Translations under genes and position numbers: made by a program
From: Hamadaea sp.
Lineage (GTDB): Bacteria; Actinomycetota; Actinomycetes; Mycobacteriales; Micromonosporaceae
Direction of reading: 5' to 3'
Assembly: GCF_013362815.1 (NCBI RefSeq)
Contig: NZ_JABFVK010000013.1
Location: forward strand, 124,001 to 188,000
Length of the DNA stretch: 64,000 nt
Part shown: piece after piece, positions 20,749 to 29,407 of the stretch
How positions within the stretch are numbered: position 1 is the first letter of the stretch
Layout: each line of letters begins with the position of its first letter
The notes under the pieces: generated by a model
What the model was told of the DNA's origin: nothing
Databases searched by the model: none
What the model saw: the letters and a program-made list of their open reading frames with translations, nothing else

Positions 20749-20788
20749 TCATCGGGACGAGTCTCCTGCGTCGCGCGGAACTGGGGAG

Positions 20789-21808
20789 TCAGCGCAGGTC
20801 GCGCGTACTGTCGCGGACCTGCAACGTGGGGGTGAGCAGGATCTGCCCATGCGGGCGATCGCCGGTGGCGAGTTCCACCAGCAGTTGCATGCTGCGCCGG
20901 CCGACCTCGCCGAAGTCCTGCTGGACGGTGGTCAGCGGCGGGATCATGAACGGCGCCTCGGGGATGTCGTCGAAGCCGACCACGCTGACCTCCTCAGGCA
21001 CCCGGCGCCCCGCCTCGTGCAACGCGCGCAGCAGACCGAGCGCCATATGGTCGTTGGCGCAGAACACCGCGGTCACCGACCGATCGGCGGCCAGCCGCCG
21101 GCCGGCTTCGTAGCCCGACCGGGAACTCCAGTCGCCGTCGAGCGCCTCGGGTTCGGGCGCACCGGCTTCGGCCAGCGCCTCCCGCCAGCCCGCCCGGCGC
21201 TCCCGGGCTTCCGGCCATCCGGCCGGTCCGGCGATGTGATGCACGGTGGTATGCCCCAGGGCGAGCAGATGGCGAGTCGCCGTCGCCGCCCCGGCGGTGT
21301 TGTCCACGCCGACCATCGGCACCCCGGAGGTGTGTCCGATGCCGACCCCGACCAGCGAGATGCCCGCCGGGACCGCGTCGAGCGCCTCCGCGGCCGAGTC
21401 CTTCGGCACGATCGCGACGATGCCCTCGACCGACTGCTCGCGCAGCCGGTTGATGGCGTCGAGGACCGTACGCCGGCCGAGCGCGTTGATGCTCGCGATG
21501 CTGACGAAGTAGCCCGCCGCCCGAGCGGCCTGCTCGATGCCGTAGACCATCGAGGCCGGGCCGAACAGCGTGCTGTCGAAGGTGACGATGCCCAACGTGT
21601 TGGAACGCTTGGTCACCAGGGTCCGGGCGGCCGAGTTGGGCTGATAGTCGAGCTGCCGCATCGCCTCGAGGACCCGCTCGCGGGTCTCGGGACGCACCTT
21701 GGTGTGATCGTTGAGCACCCGGGAGACGGTCTGATGGGAGACCCCGGCCAGCCGCGCGACATCCGTCATCACCGCGGAACGCGGCTGACTGGAACGGGCG
21801 CGGGCCAT
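20789..21808 (-). CDS. LacI-family transcriptional repressor of sugar importer
   Basis: This is a 339-residue regulator. The N-terminal helix-turn-helix and hinge helix are clear (MTDVARLAGVSHQTVSRVLN and YQPNSAARTLV). The C-terminal part is a periplasmic-binding-protein-like sugar sensor (about 70-335) with CANDHMALGLLRAL and VVGFDDIPEAPFMIPPLTTV. It binds a sugar or its phosphate and releases DNA, so the genes it represses are induced. GAGGGGAAA precedes the ATG. It lies directly upstream of the ABC importer on the same strand. Its own promoter and two other sites carry a shared operator, so self-control plus control of the importer and the distant xylanase operon is likely. Confidence 0.93.
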   Translation of the reverse strand: MARARSSQPRSAVMTDVARLAGVSHQTVSRVLNDHTKVRPETRERVLEAMRQLDYQPNSAARTLVTKRSNTLGIVTFDSTLFGPASMVYGIEQAARAAGYFVSIASINALGRRTVLDAINRLREQSVEGIVAIVPKDSAAEALDAVPAGISLVGVGIGHTSGVPMVGVDNTAGAATATRHLLALGHTTVHHIAGPAGWPEARERRAGWREALAEAGAPEPEALDGDWSSRSGYEAGRRLAADRSVTAVFCANDHMALGLLRALHEAGRRVPEEVSVVGFDDIPEAPFMIPPLTTVQQDFGEVGRRSMQLLVELATGDRPHGQILLTPTLQVRDSTRDLR

Positions 21809-21856
21809 GGCTTTCCCCTCGGGTGAACGACGTGTTGCGGGGGTGTTGCGCCCATA

Positions 21857-21885
21857 GTGTTAACGCTCACATCGGGTGTCGTCAA
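21857..21885 (-). promoter_or_regulatory. Promoter and operator of LacI gene
   Basis: On the minus strand TTGACG (21885-21880) and TAACAC (21862-21857) are 17 bp apart. The operator GTGTTAACGCTCACAT (21857-21872, plus strand) covers the -10 and most of the spacer, a clear autorepression layout. The expected leader is about 40 nt. Confidence 0.65.
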
Positions 21886-21992
21886 CCCAAGTGGATCTTC
21901 CGTTACCGTCCCGTTCCCGGACCCGTGAAGTTCGCCTGATCTTGGTGCGGACGTCAACCTCCGTTGCGACGGGCGGACGAGATTGCCGTGAC

Positions 21993-23705
21993 ATGGGACT
22001 TGGACATCACCATCACGATCACGCACACGGTCACTCGCACGACTTCGCGGTGACCGGATCGGACCTGCCGGCCGCGCTCGATCTGAGCGTTCCGGATTCG
22101 GAGCTGTCGCCGTCGGACACCTCTCGGCGTACGTTCCTGCGCGGGGCGGGCCTGCTCGGCGCGGGTGCGGCCGTGGGCGGCCTCGTCGGCGCGCCCGCCT
22201 TCGCCGAAGGCGGTGACCGCGTCGAGACGTCGGCAGCGGCGTACAACCAGCACGAAGGTGCGGCGGGCGATCTCGTCTGGCTCGCCGGCGACCACCACAT
22301 CCACACCCAGCACAGTTCGGACGCGCAGTACCGGGTTATCGACCACGTGAAGCACGCCCACGCGTACGGGCTCGGCTGGATGGTCATCACCGACCACGGC
22401 AGCGTCGCGCATGCGAAGATCGGCGTCGAGAAGGTCAACCCGGACATCCGCGCCGCCCGCGACCAGGTGGACGACATCCTCGTCTTCCAGGGGCTGGAGT
22501 GGAACATCCCGGCCGCCGAGCACGGCACGGTCTTCGTGCACCCCGGCCGGAACGAGGTAGCCGTCCTCAAGGAGTTCGAGAACGCCTTCGACGGCGTGGT
22601 CACCAACACCACCGGGTCGACCTCGGCCAACGAGGCGCTCGCCATTGCGGGCCTGAACTTCCTCAACGACGCGGTCACGAAGAAGCGCGTACAAGACGCG
22701 ATGTTCTTCGCCAACCACCCGGCCCGCAAGGGAATCGACTCGCCGCACGAGATCCGGGGCTGGCGGGACGCGGCTCCGCGCGTCGCGTTGGGCTTCGAGG
22801 GCGCGCCGGGCCACCAGGCCGCGGGCATCGCCGCACCGCTGGGACCGGGCTCCGGCCGGGGGTACTACGACAATTCGCCGTCGTCCGCGTCGTTCCCCGG
22901 CTACCCGTTGGAGAGCTACCGGACCTGGGGCGGCTTCGACTGGATGACCTCGACGGTCGGCGGCCTGTGGGACAGCCTGCTGGCCGAGGGCAAGCCGTGG
23001 TGGATCACCGCGAACTCCGACTCGCACTCGGTCTACGGCGACACCGTCGTCAACGGCGGCGGCGACTTCGCCGCCAACGGCCGCTACGACGACCCGGTCT
23101 ACAAAGGACCGGCGATCCTCACCAACGGCGACTTCTGGCCCGGTTACTACAGCCGTACGCACGTCGGCGCGACTCGCCCGTCGTACGCGGCGGTCATGGC
23201 CGGTCTGCGGGCGGGCCGGGTCTGGGTCGACCACGGCGGCCTGATCGACGGGATCGACGTACGCGTCGGCACCGCCACCCTCGGTGGCACGTACGCCGTG
23301 CGTACCGGGCACGACGTCCAGGTGAAGATCAAGATCAAGCTGGCGAGCGGTTCCAACTGGGCGCAGTTCGTCCCGAAGCTGGCCCGGGTCGACCTCATCG
23401 CCGGCGAGATCACCGGACCGGCCGCCGACAAGGATGTCTTCAGCACGCCGAAGACCAAGGTCGTCAAGTCCTTCGACGTCTCCTCGTCGACCGGCACGGT
23501 CACCCTGACGTACACCTTCCCCGACGTCGAGAAGCCGTTCTACCTGCGGCTCCGCGGCACCGACGGGAAGCGTACGGCGGTGGGTCTCAACGGGGCCACG
23601 GTGGACCCGGTCGGCCCCGCGATGGACGTCGTCGGCGCCGCCGACCCGTGGCAGGACCTGTGGTTCTACACGAACCCGATCTTCGTCCTCCCGCTGGGCC
23701 GATGA
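21993..23705 (+). CDS. Tat-exported PHP-domain metal-dependent hydrolase
   Basis: This 570-residue protein probably acts outside the cell. The N-terminus has a His-rich stretch (HHHHDHAHGHSHD, residues 5-17), then a twin-arginine signal SRRTFLRGAG (about 44-53) with a hydrophobic core. The PHP motifs are complete: HHIHTQHSSD, VITDHGS, GLEWNIPAAEHGTVF, FANHPAR and NSDSHSVYGD, so a two- or three-metal phosphoesterase centre is likely. The last 130 residues form a beta domain. Export by Tat fits folding with metal inside. The His-rich region before the Tat motif is unusual and may bind metal. ATG 21993 begins the conserved-looking reading, but the ribosome-binding site is weak. It overlaps the next gene by four bases. 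Confidence 0.88.
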   Translation: MGLGHHHHDHAHGHSHDFAVTGSDLPAALDLSVPDSELSPSDTSRRTFLRGAGLLGAGAAVGGLVGAPAFAEGGDRVETSAAAYNQHEGAAGDLVWLAGDHHIHTQHSSDAQYRVIDHVKHAHAYGLGWMVITDHGSVAHAKIGVEKVNPDIRAARDQVDDILVFQGLEWNIPAAEHGTVFVHPGRNEVAVLKEFENAFDGVVTNTTGSTSANEALAIAGLNFLNDAVTKKRVQDAMFFANHPARKGIDSPHEIRGWRDAAPRVALGFEGAPGHQAAGIAAPLGPGSGRGYYDNSPSSASFPGYPLESYRTWGGFDWMTSTVGGLWDSLLAEGKPWWITANSDSHSVYGDTVVNGGGDFAANGRYDDPVYKGPAILTNGDFWPGYYSRTHVGATRPSYAAVMAGLRAGRVWVDHGGLIDGIDVRVGTATLGGTYAVRTGHDVQVKIKIKLASGSNWAQFVPKLARVDLIAGEITGPAADKDVFSTPKTKVVKSFDVSSSTGTVTLTYTFPDVEKPFYLRLRGTDGKRTAVGLNGATVDPVGPAMDVVGAADPWQDLWFYTNPIFVLPLGR

Positions 23706-24196
23706 TCTCGGGCCTCGACCTGGGGCACGCGAGCGTCACGGAGGCCGAGCACTGGCTGCGGGAGACCGCGGCCGGGCTCGGCCTCGCCGACCTCGTCGCC
23801 TGCACCCACCTCGTCCATGGCGACCATCCCCGCGTCGCCGTCTCGCTGTCTGCCGCCGGTTCCTGGCCACTTCCCGTCGACGTGGAGGTCGCCGTGCAGG
23901 TGGCCGCGCTCCACGAGACCCGGCAAGGCGGCCGGGCGGTCCTCTATCCAGGGGTGGACGCGCTGGTCGGGACTCTTCCGGTCGCGGAGCTGCTCGCGGT
24001 CAGTGCGATTCAGGAGGTACGCGTACTGGGCGGGCCGGTTTCGCAGCCCGAGCCGCAGACCCTGGTCGACACCAGGGACTTCGTCCGCCCCCAGTACGCC
24101 GACGGCCGCCTGGTCCTGATGGCGATGCCGGCCCCGGACGGGCGGATTGCGCCTTTCGAAGTGCCCAACCCCACGCCGTGCTGCGCGTTCCACTGA
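23702..24196 (+). CDS. Unknown protein coupled to PHP-domain gene
   Basis: I do not recognise a family (164 residues). The ATG overlaps the stop of the PHP gene (ATGA), implying coupled translation and a shared role. The third codon positions are GC-rich, so the frame is real. The protein is soluble, without signal peptide or membrane span. It begins with an amphipathic helix (TEAEHWLRETAAGLGL) and alternates strands and helices, ending in PNPTPCCAFH with two adjacent Cys that could bind metal or lipid. It might assist maturation of the exported PHP protein (speculative). Confidence 0.7.
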   Translation: MISGLDLGHASVTEAEHWLRETAAGLGLADLVACTHLVHGDHPRVAVSLSAAGSWPLPVDVEVAVQVAALHETRQGGRAVLYPGVDALVGTLPVAELLAVSAIQEVRVLGGPVSQPEPQTLVDTRDFVRPQYADGRLVLMAMPAPDGRIAPFEVPNPTPCCAFH

Positions 24197-24234
24197 CGCG
24201 CCCTTCGACCGCCGGGCTCCGGCTCCGGTGGGAT

Positions 24235-24288
24235 CTTTCGCCCTGACGATGTCGTCAGCGGGCCCTGACGACATCAGGAGGGCGAAAG
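24235..24288. terminator. Bidirectional long stem-loop
   Basis: Arms of 24 bases (24235-24258 and 24265-24288) pair in two blocks, CTTTCGCCCT and GATGTCGTCAG with their complements. The blocks are separated by a three-base internal mismatch. It lies between convergent genes and reaches to the stop of the leftward gene. Confidence 0.8.
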
Positions 24289-25101
24289 TCAGAGACGCTC
24301 GTAGTCGGCTTCGGTCGCTTTGCGTACGCCGGTCGGCGGGGCCACCTCGACCTTGGTCCCGAAGTCCTTGAAGCGCATGCTCAGGTTCATCCGGCAGACG
24401 GCTTGGCCGCACATCAGGTACGCATCCGACAGCGTGAAGTCCAGGATGCGCTTCTCGTCGTCGACGTGGACGACGAAGGTCGCCGGGGAGGGTGAGGTCT
24501 TCATCCCCGTGATCGCGGCGTCGTAGAAGTCCGCCAGCCAGGGCGTCATCTGCACCATCTCCATGATGCGGCGGGCCTTCGCGAAGTCGATGGTGCCGCG
24601 GAACGTGCCCGGAATGGTCTGCTTCACGTCGGCCGCCCCGTCCAGCAGGCCGAGATTCACCGTCGGGTCGACCGCCAGGCGGAGCGGGCTGGCCACGAAG
24701 GCCAGCTGATCGAGGTCGATCTGGGCGTACTGCCGATCGGCTGGGGTCCACTTCACGTAGGGCTGGTTGTCGACGACCAGGATCTCCACGTCATCGGTCA
24801 CGCGCGTCTGCGACAACTGCAGCCGGGCGTTGTGCTTGCCGCCGTCCAGTACGCCGGTGACCTGCGTGTTGATCCAGAGGCGGCCGCCCGAAACGTTCTG
24901 CTGGATGTAGACGGACGACGATTGGTGTGACGACCAGGCCAGTGCCGCCACGAGTTGGAAGGAGTCGGAGGGTGGCGTGGCGGTCGGCTTCGCAGCGCTC
25001 CCCGTGGGTCCGCCGGAGCAGCCCGACAGCGCCAGCGTGGCCGCCGCCAGTAAAGCAGCAACCGTCCGCCGAGCGCGTCTCAATACCGATCGATCATCCA
25101 T
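24289..25101 (-). CDS. LppX/LprG-like lipoprotein
   Basis: This is a 270-residue membrane-anchored lipoprotein with lipobox LALSGC (Cys about 28). The mature domain runs from about residue 45 and has the look of the actinobacterial LppX/LprAFG fold: a strand/helix start (SFQLVAALAWSSHQ), RLWINTQVTGVLD, EILVVDNQPYVKW, and a C-terminal RILDFTLSDAYLMCGQAVCR strand pair with two Cys. Such proteins carry lipids or act at the envelope. The assignment is by pattern only. It lies downstream of a GT-C transferase gene on the same strand, 78 bp away, and may share its transcript. Confidence 0.75.
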   Translation of the reverse strand: MDDRSVLRRARRTVAALLAAATLALSGCSGGPTGSAAKPTATPPSDSFQLVAALAWSSHQSSSVYIQQNVSGGRLWINTQVTGVLDGGKHNARLQLSQTRVTDDVEILVVDNQPYVKWTPADRQYAQIDLDQLAFVASPLRLAVDPTVNLGLLDGAADVKQTIPGTFRGTIDFAKARRIMEMVQMTPWLADFYDAAITGMKTSPSPATFVVHVDDEKRILDFTLSDAYLMCGQAVCRMNLSMRFKDFGTKVEVAPPTGVRKATEADYERL

Positions 25102-25179
25102 CGCAACCCCCGTGAGCAGGCAAGCACCGGGCCCGACCCGGCTTGCGATGGATCATGAAACGCTATCGCCGGCCGCTCG

Positions 25180-26775
25180 TCAAGCCTGGGGGAGTGCGGC
25201 GTCCGGCACGTCGTTGCGCAGGCCGACCTGGCAAAGTGGTTCGCCCGCCAGCATCACCGTGTGAATTGTGCGATAGCCGTCCCGTGCATCCCGGCTGATC
25301 AGGAAGACCGGGTTGCCGTCGCCGACCGACTTGATCCCGGGCAGCTCGGACTCGATGAGCGAATTCCAGGCGACGATGTCCTGAAAGGACGGTTCGGCGA
25401 CCGCGTAATCGGTGTGGTGTTTACGGAGCCAGGTCGCCGCCTCGGAGGAGCACGATCCCCAGTACTCACCCTCGTAGGAGTGGTGCGCCTGCGCGTACCC
25501 GCCGACGACCGGGCTGAAATAGGCGTACTCGTAGGGATAGATCCGGAGACTGGACACCACGGCCTCGGCCTGCCCGAGGACGGCGAGCCCGACGAGCGCC
25601 GCCGCCAGGACCCGGCGCCCGGAGCCGGCCAGGGCCCGGACCGCCGCGAGCAGGACGCCCGTGGCGATCAGAATGATGCCGGGGACGATGTAGAGGAACT
25701 GGCGCAACGAGTTGTAGAGCGTGGGGCGGAGCACGATCAGCAACAGCAACGGAACCGCCACGTACGCGGCGAGCACGAGATAGCGCCCGTCGGATCGCTC
25801 GCGTCGCCACAGGACCGCCGCAGCCGACGCGATCACGAACAGGATCACCGGCAGCGGCGAGCCGATGATGAGCCACACCGGCGCGTAGTGCCACGGCAAG
25901 TCCGGCGCGAAAACCATCTCGCCGCGATAGAGGATCTCGTGGTTCCACTGGTACTTCGTCATCGAGGCGATCGAGTCCAACGCGCCGGAGATCGGCCGGA
26001 CGAGCAGGTAAGGCCAGGTCAGCGACATGACGAGATAGCAGGTGGAGCCGATGAGCAACAGCGAGCCCAGCTGCCGGGAGATTTCCGTCCGGATGGCCGC
26101 CGCACCCTCGGGCCGACGCCGCACCCAGTACGCGATGAGCAGCACGGCGATGATGGCGAACCAGGCGAGCGCGTTGATCCGGATCGCCGCCGCAAGGCCG
26201 ATCGCCGAGCCGAGCGCGGCATCCCAATAGAGGTCGAACCGGCGCTCGGTGTCGTTCCAGCGGCGTACCGTCCGCAGAACCAGCCACAGCACGACGATCA
26301 TCGCGACCGTGAACGGGATGTCCTTGGAGTTGTTGAAGATCGAGCCGGTGTACCGCGGGTAGAGGGCGAGCCCGGTGGCTGCGACGAACGCACCCCACGG
26401 TCCGGCGACCTCCCGGCCACACAGCGCCATCGCGAGAATGCCGATCACCCCGGTGATGCCGCCGACCACCGACCGCGTATGCCATTTCTCGCCGGTCAAC
26501 TTCTGAATCGCCGAGACGAGCAGCTCGTACGCCGAACCGTGCTGCGGCATGTACAGCTCGGGCTGCATCTCGAGGAACGACCGGTCCTGGCCGCCGCTCA
26601 GGTAGAAGGCCAGCACCCGCTGGCCGTAGTCGTCCTGCATCCATTCGTCGAAGGTCCGGCCGTGCACGGCATACTGCGTCGCGACGAACAACGTCAGCAG
26701 TGTGAACAGCAATGCCAGCAATAGGTACGGCAGGCGTGCGTACCGGCTGACAGCAATCCCCGTCGATGATGTCAC
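25180..26775 (-). CDS. GT-C type membrane glycosyltransferase (GT39/ArnT-like)
   Basis: This 531-residue polytopic protein has about eleven hydrophobic spans. The first external loop has the acidic pair typical of GT-C enzymes (FDEWMQDDYGQ, about residues 42-52), which use polyprenyl-phosphate sugars to glycosylate proteins or lipids outside the membrane. NNSKDIPF and the C-terminal soluble region with YEYAYFSPVVGGYAQAHHSY are further features. The acceptor cannot be predicted. The GTG start at 26775 has TAGACA six bases upstream, so it could be leaderless, but it may also be read from an operon beginning at 29019. A lipoprotein gene follows on the same strand. Confidence 0.82.
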   Translation of the reverse strand: MTSSTGIAVSRYARLPYLLLALLFTLLTLFVATQYAVHGRTFDEWMQDDYGQRVLAFYLSGGQDRSFLEMQPELYMPQHGSAYELLVSAIQKLTGEKWHTRSVVGGITGVIGILAMALCGREVAGPWGAFVAATGLALYPRYTGSIFNNSKDIPFTVAMIVVLWLVLRTVRRWNDTERRFDLYWDAALGSAIGLAAAIRINALAWFAIIAVLLIAYWVRRRPEGAAAIRTEISRQLGSLLLIGSTCYLVMSLTWPYLLVRPISGALDSIASMTKYQWNHEILYRGEMVFAPDLPWHYAPVWLIIGSPLPVILFVIASAAAVLWRRERSDGRYLVLAAYVAVPLLLLIVLRPTLYNSLRQFLYIVPGIILIATGVLLAAVRALAGSGRRVLAAALVGLAVLGQAEAVVSSLRIYPYEYAYFSPVVGGYAQAHHSYEGEYWGSCSSEAATWLRKHHTDYAVAEPSFQDIVAWNSLIESELPGIKSVGDGNPVFLISRDARDGYRTIHTVMLAGEPLCQVGLRNDVPDAALPQA

Positions 26776-26862
26776 CCGAACTGTCTACGGTAGTACCCGC
26801 CGGTCAGGAAGTTCCGTCCCACTTCGTAGACGATTCCGAGCAGACAGTGGGACGCGGAAGGG

Positions 26863-27147
26863 TCACGGATGCTCGCTGATCAGCCGGGTCAGCGAGAGCC
26901 GGAAATGGTGAGCGCTCGTCGCGCCTTCGACTCGTACGATCCAGCTGTCGACGCCGTGCTCGAAGATGCGCCGCCCCCGGTCCGACCACGGGTGCTTCGG
27001 CTGATAGGTCCGAGCGAGCTGAAGCGCGCCGGCGACCGCCTCGTCTCGATCCAGGCCGAGGTCGTACATGTTCGTCAGCTTCCAGTTGGCGTACTGACCG
27101 GTGCTGGTGGTCTCCTCGATCAGCCCGTACCACCGGCCGACCTCCAT
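26863..27147 (-). CDS. Small protein, tandem paralogue A
   Basis: This 94-residue soluble protein of unknown function is clearly related to its upstream neighbour (27147-27434). Both share WY(G/A)LIEE near the start, a (K/R)LT motif about 15 residues later, LxLAxxT-xPxHP in the middle, and HHFRxSxT/HFRVTVAV at the end. The pattern suggests a small alpha/beta domain. The start codon overlaps the stop of the upstream copy by one base (TGATG). No signal peptide is seen. Confidence 0.75.
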   Translation of the reverse strand: MEVGRWYGLIEETTSTGQYANWKLTNMYDLGLDRDEAVAGALQLARTYQPKHPWSDRGRRIFEHGVDSWIVRVEGATSAHHFRLSLTRLISEHP

Positions 27148-27434
27148 CAGGACACCGTCTCGAGGACGGCCACCGTGACCCGGAAGTGCCAGGTGCTCAT
27201 CGCGCCCTCGACCACCACGACCCAGGTGTCGTCGCCGATCCGGAAGACCTGGCGGCCCTTCTCCTGTGCGGGGTGCACCGGTCGATGGGTCGCCGCCGTC
27301 TCGGCCGCCAGCTCCAGCGCGCCGGCCCGCTCCGGGCCGAGCACTCGGGTCTTCGTCAGCCGCCATTTGGCGGAGTCGCCGCCACCGGAGTTCTCCTCGA
27401 TCAGTGCGTACCAGTTGCCCGGGGTCCCATGCAT
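27147..27434 (-). CDS. Small protein, tandem paralogue B
   Basis: This 95-residue paralogue of the downstream gene lies in the same presumed operon as an alpha/beta hydrolase remnant (27464) and a DUF817 gene. Shared features are NWYALIEENSG, KWRLTKTRVLG, HRPVHPAQEKG and TWHFRVTVAV. ATG 27434 is chosen on similarity to its neighbour. There is no strong ribosome-binding site in the 29-bp gap. Function unknown. Immediate duplication suggests a heteromer or divergence in binding partners. Confidence 0.75.
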   Translation of the reverse strand: MHGTPGNWYALIEENSGGGDSAKWRLTKTRVLGPERAGALELAAETAATHRPVHPAQEKGRQVFRIGDDTWVVVVEGAMSTWHFRVTVAVLETVS

Positions 27435-27463
27435 GCGACCGATGATCGCATCGTCTCGCAAAC

Positions 27464-28135
27464 TCAGTCGAGCAGTGCGGCGGCAACCGCGTGGGCGAAG
27501 CCGTCCACGTTGTCGATCATGATGTTGTGCCCGCAGTCGGGAATCGGCACGACCCGAACACCCGCCGCCGCAAGACGGTCGGCGTCCGATCGGAGCCCGT
27601 CGCTCGCCGGATACAACAGCGTACGCGGAATGCTCACCGATTCGAGGTGTTCCCGGGCGGTCGGATCGCCGCCGCTCAACGCGCTCATCGCGGTCCGGTA
27701 GAGCGCCCGCGGATCGCCTAAACGCATGGTGGCCGCCCAGTCCGGGCCGACGTGCGCCAAGGTCTCGGCCCAACCGTGGTCGAGGAACTCCGCCTCGGTC
27801 CGGTAGACCCCGATGCCCGAACTCCCCGGGCGCTTGACGGTCGGCAGCGGGTGCACCGGATCCAGCGCCGGATCGACCAGCACCAGTCGGCGTACCAGTT
27901 GGGGATGACGGCCCGCGAGCACACTCGCGACCGCGCCGCCCACGCTGTGCGCGACCACATCGGCCGGGCCGGTCACCGCTTGTTCCAGCACGCGGGCCAC
28001 CAGGTCCGCGTGCATTTCCAAGGTGTACGCCTGATCGGCGGGCCGGTCGCTGATGCCGAAGCCGAGGAGATCCAGCAGTAGGGAACGGTGACCGGCGAGC
28101 GCCCGGGAGACGCTGACCGAACTGGACCGGCTCAG
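27464..28135 (-). pseudogene. Alpha/beta hydrolase lacking its N-terminus
   Basis: About 223 residues of an alpha/beta hydrolase are recognisable: SLLLDLLGFGISDRP, nucleophile elbow AHSVGGAVAS, LVLVDPALDPVHP and catalytic His in PDCGHNIMIDN. The first strand and the HG oxyanion-hole motif (about 30-40 residues in relatives) are missing. The frame is open upstream, but there it only reads against the DUF817 gene. No ATG, GTG or TTG lies at a sensible place. The only in-frame near-start is CTG at 28135, overlapping the DUF817 stop. It is either an N-terminally deleted remnant or a gene with a non-standard start and altered fold. The start coordinate is uncertain. Confidence 0.6.
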
Positions 28136-29019
28136 CGCCCGGCTGTAGCGAAGTCGCGCTCTTCGGCGCGTGCCTCGACCTCCGGTGGCCGGGGCGGGTA
28201 CACCCACGCAACCATCACCACCGAGATGATCATCAACAGGAACCAGGAGCCGAGCTTGCTCGGTGACACGAGATGCCAGCCGGCCGTCTGACTCGGATAC
28301 GACCAGGCGTGCGACCACGTCGCGATGTTCTCGGCGAGCCAGATGAACACCGCCACCAGCCCGAATCCCACCAGCAACGGCATACGCAGCCGACGCCGGA
28401 AGATCCGGAAATGCATCACGCATCGGCCGAACACCAACGCCACCACGGCGGTGATCACCCACCGGAGGTCGGCGATGTAGTGGTGGCTGAAGAAGTTCAC
28501 GTAGATCGCGACGGCCACCCCGACCGTCACCCATTGCCGTGGATAACGGACGAATCGCAGGTCGAACAGGCGATATACGCGTACCAGATAGGAGCCGACC
28601 GCGGCGTACATGAAGCCGGAGAAGAGGGGGACGTGACCGAGCCGCAGCACGCCCGCCTCCTCGTACGCCCACGACCCGACCGCGGTCTTGAACAGCTCCA
28701 TGCCGGTGCCCACGACGTGGAAGAGGATGACGACGCGCAGCTCACGCAGTGTCTCCAGGCGAGCCGCGACCATCACGATCTGAATGACCACGGCGGCGAG
28801 GGTGAGCGCGTCGTTGCGGGCGAGCGGCGCCGACTCGGGCCACCAGAGCCGGGCGGCGAAGATCACCGCGAGCATGGCCGCGCCGAAGACGCAGGCCCAC
28901 GCCTGTTTGGCGGTGAACGCGACGAACTCGACCAGCCAGCTGTCTCGGGAGCGATCCAGCCAGCCGTGGGCTCGGCGATCGAGGGCGCTTTCGGCGCTGG
29001 TCAGCGGGGGTTCGAGCAC
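28132..29019 (-). CDS. DUF817 family membrane protein (YoaT-like)
   Basis: This 295-residue integral membrane protein has about eight spans. Motifs match DUF817: FTAKQAWACVFGA, ILFHVVGTGMELFKTAVGSW, GHVPLFSGFMYAAVGSY, FFSHHYIADLR and GSWFLLMIISVVMVAW. Several conserved His and acidic residues lie in or near the membrane, but the function of the family is not known. It starts with GTG at 29019. The last codons overlap the truncated hydrolase frame. It heads a run of same-strand genes reaching to 24289. Confidence 0.88.
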   Translation of the reverse strand: MLEPPLTSAESALDRRAHGWLDRSRDSWLVEFVAFTAKQAWACVFGAAMLAVIFAARLWWPESAPLARNDALTLAAVVIQIVMVAARLETLRELRVVILFHVVGTGMELFKTAVGSWAYEEAGVLRLGHVPLFSGFMYAAVGSYLVRVYRLFDLRFVRYPRQWVTVGVAVAIYVNFFSHHYIADLRWVITAVVALVFGRCVMHFRIFRRRLRMPLLVGFGLVAVFIWLAENIATWSHAWSYPSQTAGWHLVSPSKLGSWFLLMIISVVMVAWVYPPRPPEVEARAEERDFATAGR

Positions 29020-29047
29020 CCGACGGAGTCTAGCCGCCCTTTTTTGT

Positions 29048-29107
29048 GCTGGATCAGGGTTCTCGGTCGAATCTTGGCCGGAATACGACCCAAATCCCTG
29101 ATCCAGC
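29048..29107. repeat. 12-bp inverted repeat with 36-bp loop
   Basis: GCTGGATCAGGG (29048-29059) and CCCTGATCCAGC (29096-29107) are perfect complements. A run of six T lies at 29040-29045. It separates the small secreted protein gene from DUF817 and may terminate the former. The shared GATCA core links it loosely to other intergenic palindromes here. Confidence 0.6.
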
Positions 29108-29134
29108 GCGGGCGAGCGCCGTTATCGGACGCCG

Positions 29135-29383
29135 TTATTGGACCCAGAGGCGGTAGCTGCCCGGGTGGCCGAGCGCCATGTTCGCGGGAGTCACGGTCTC
29201 GCAGTACCACTGGGACCACTGGTGATTGGTGACGCCGGCCTGGCCGTAGTAGGAACACTGGTCGGGCCAGCCGTACAGGCCGGCCTGCGTCCAGGTCCCG
29301 GCGACGGCGGCGGTGGCGGCCGCGAAGATCATGGTGGCGGAGAGGGCCGCGACGGCGGCCACGCGGGCGAACGAAGTACGCAT
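29135..29383 (-). CDS. Small secreted protein, 82 residues
   Basis: This short exported protein has a signal peptide ending near AAVAGTW (about residue 29). The mature part of about 53 residues is rich in Trp and Tyr (GLYGWPDQCSYYGQAG, HQWSQWYCETV) with two Cys that may form one disulphide. I do not recognise the family. TAAGTT lies six bases before the ATG, suggesting a leaderless transcript. It is divergent from a SigE-type sigma gene, with an inverted repeat between them. Confidence 0.75.
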   Translation of the reverse strand: MRTSFARVAAVAALSATMIFAAATAAVAGTWTQAGLYGWPDQCSYYGQAGVTNHQWSQWYCETVTPANMALGHPGSYRLWVQ

Positions 29384-29407
29384 GGCAGGAACTTAGCCAT
29401 TTCAGTA

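Noticed and set aside
21902-21927. GTTACC-N16-CGTG upstream of the PHP-domain gene as a further ECF41 promoter
   Set aside because: The -10 differs at one base, there is no mirrored copy, and a match of this quality is expected by chance in 64 kb.
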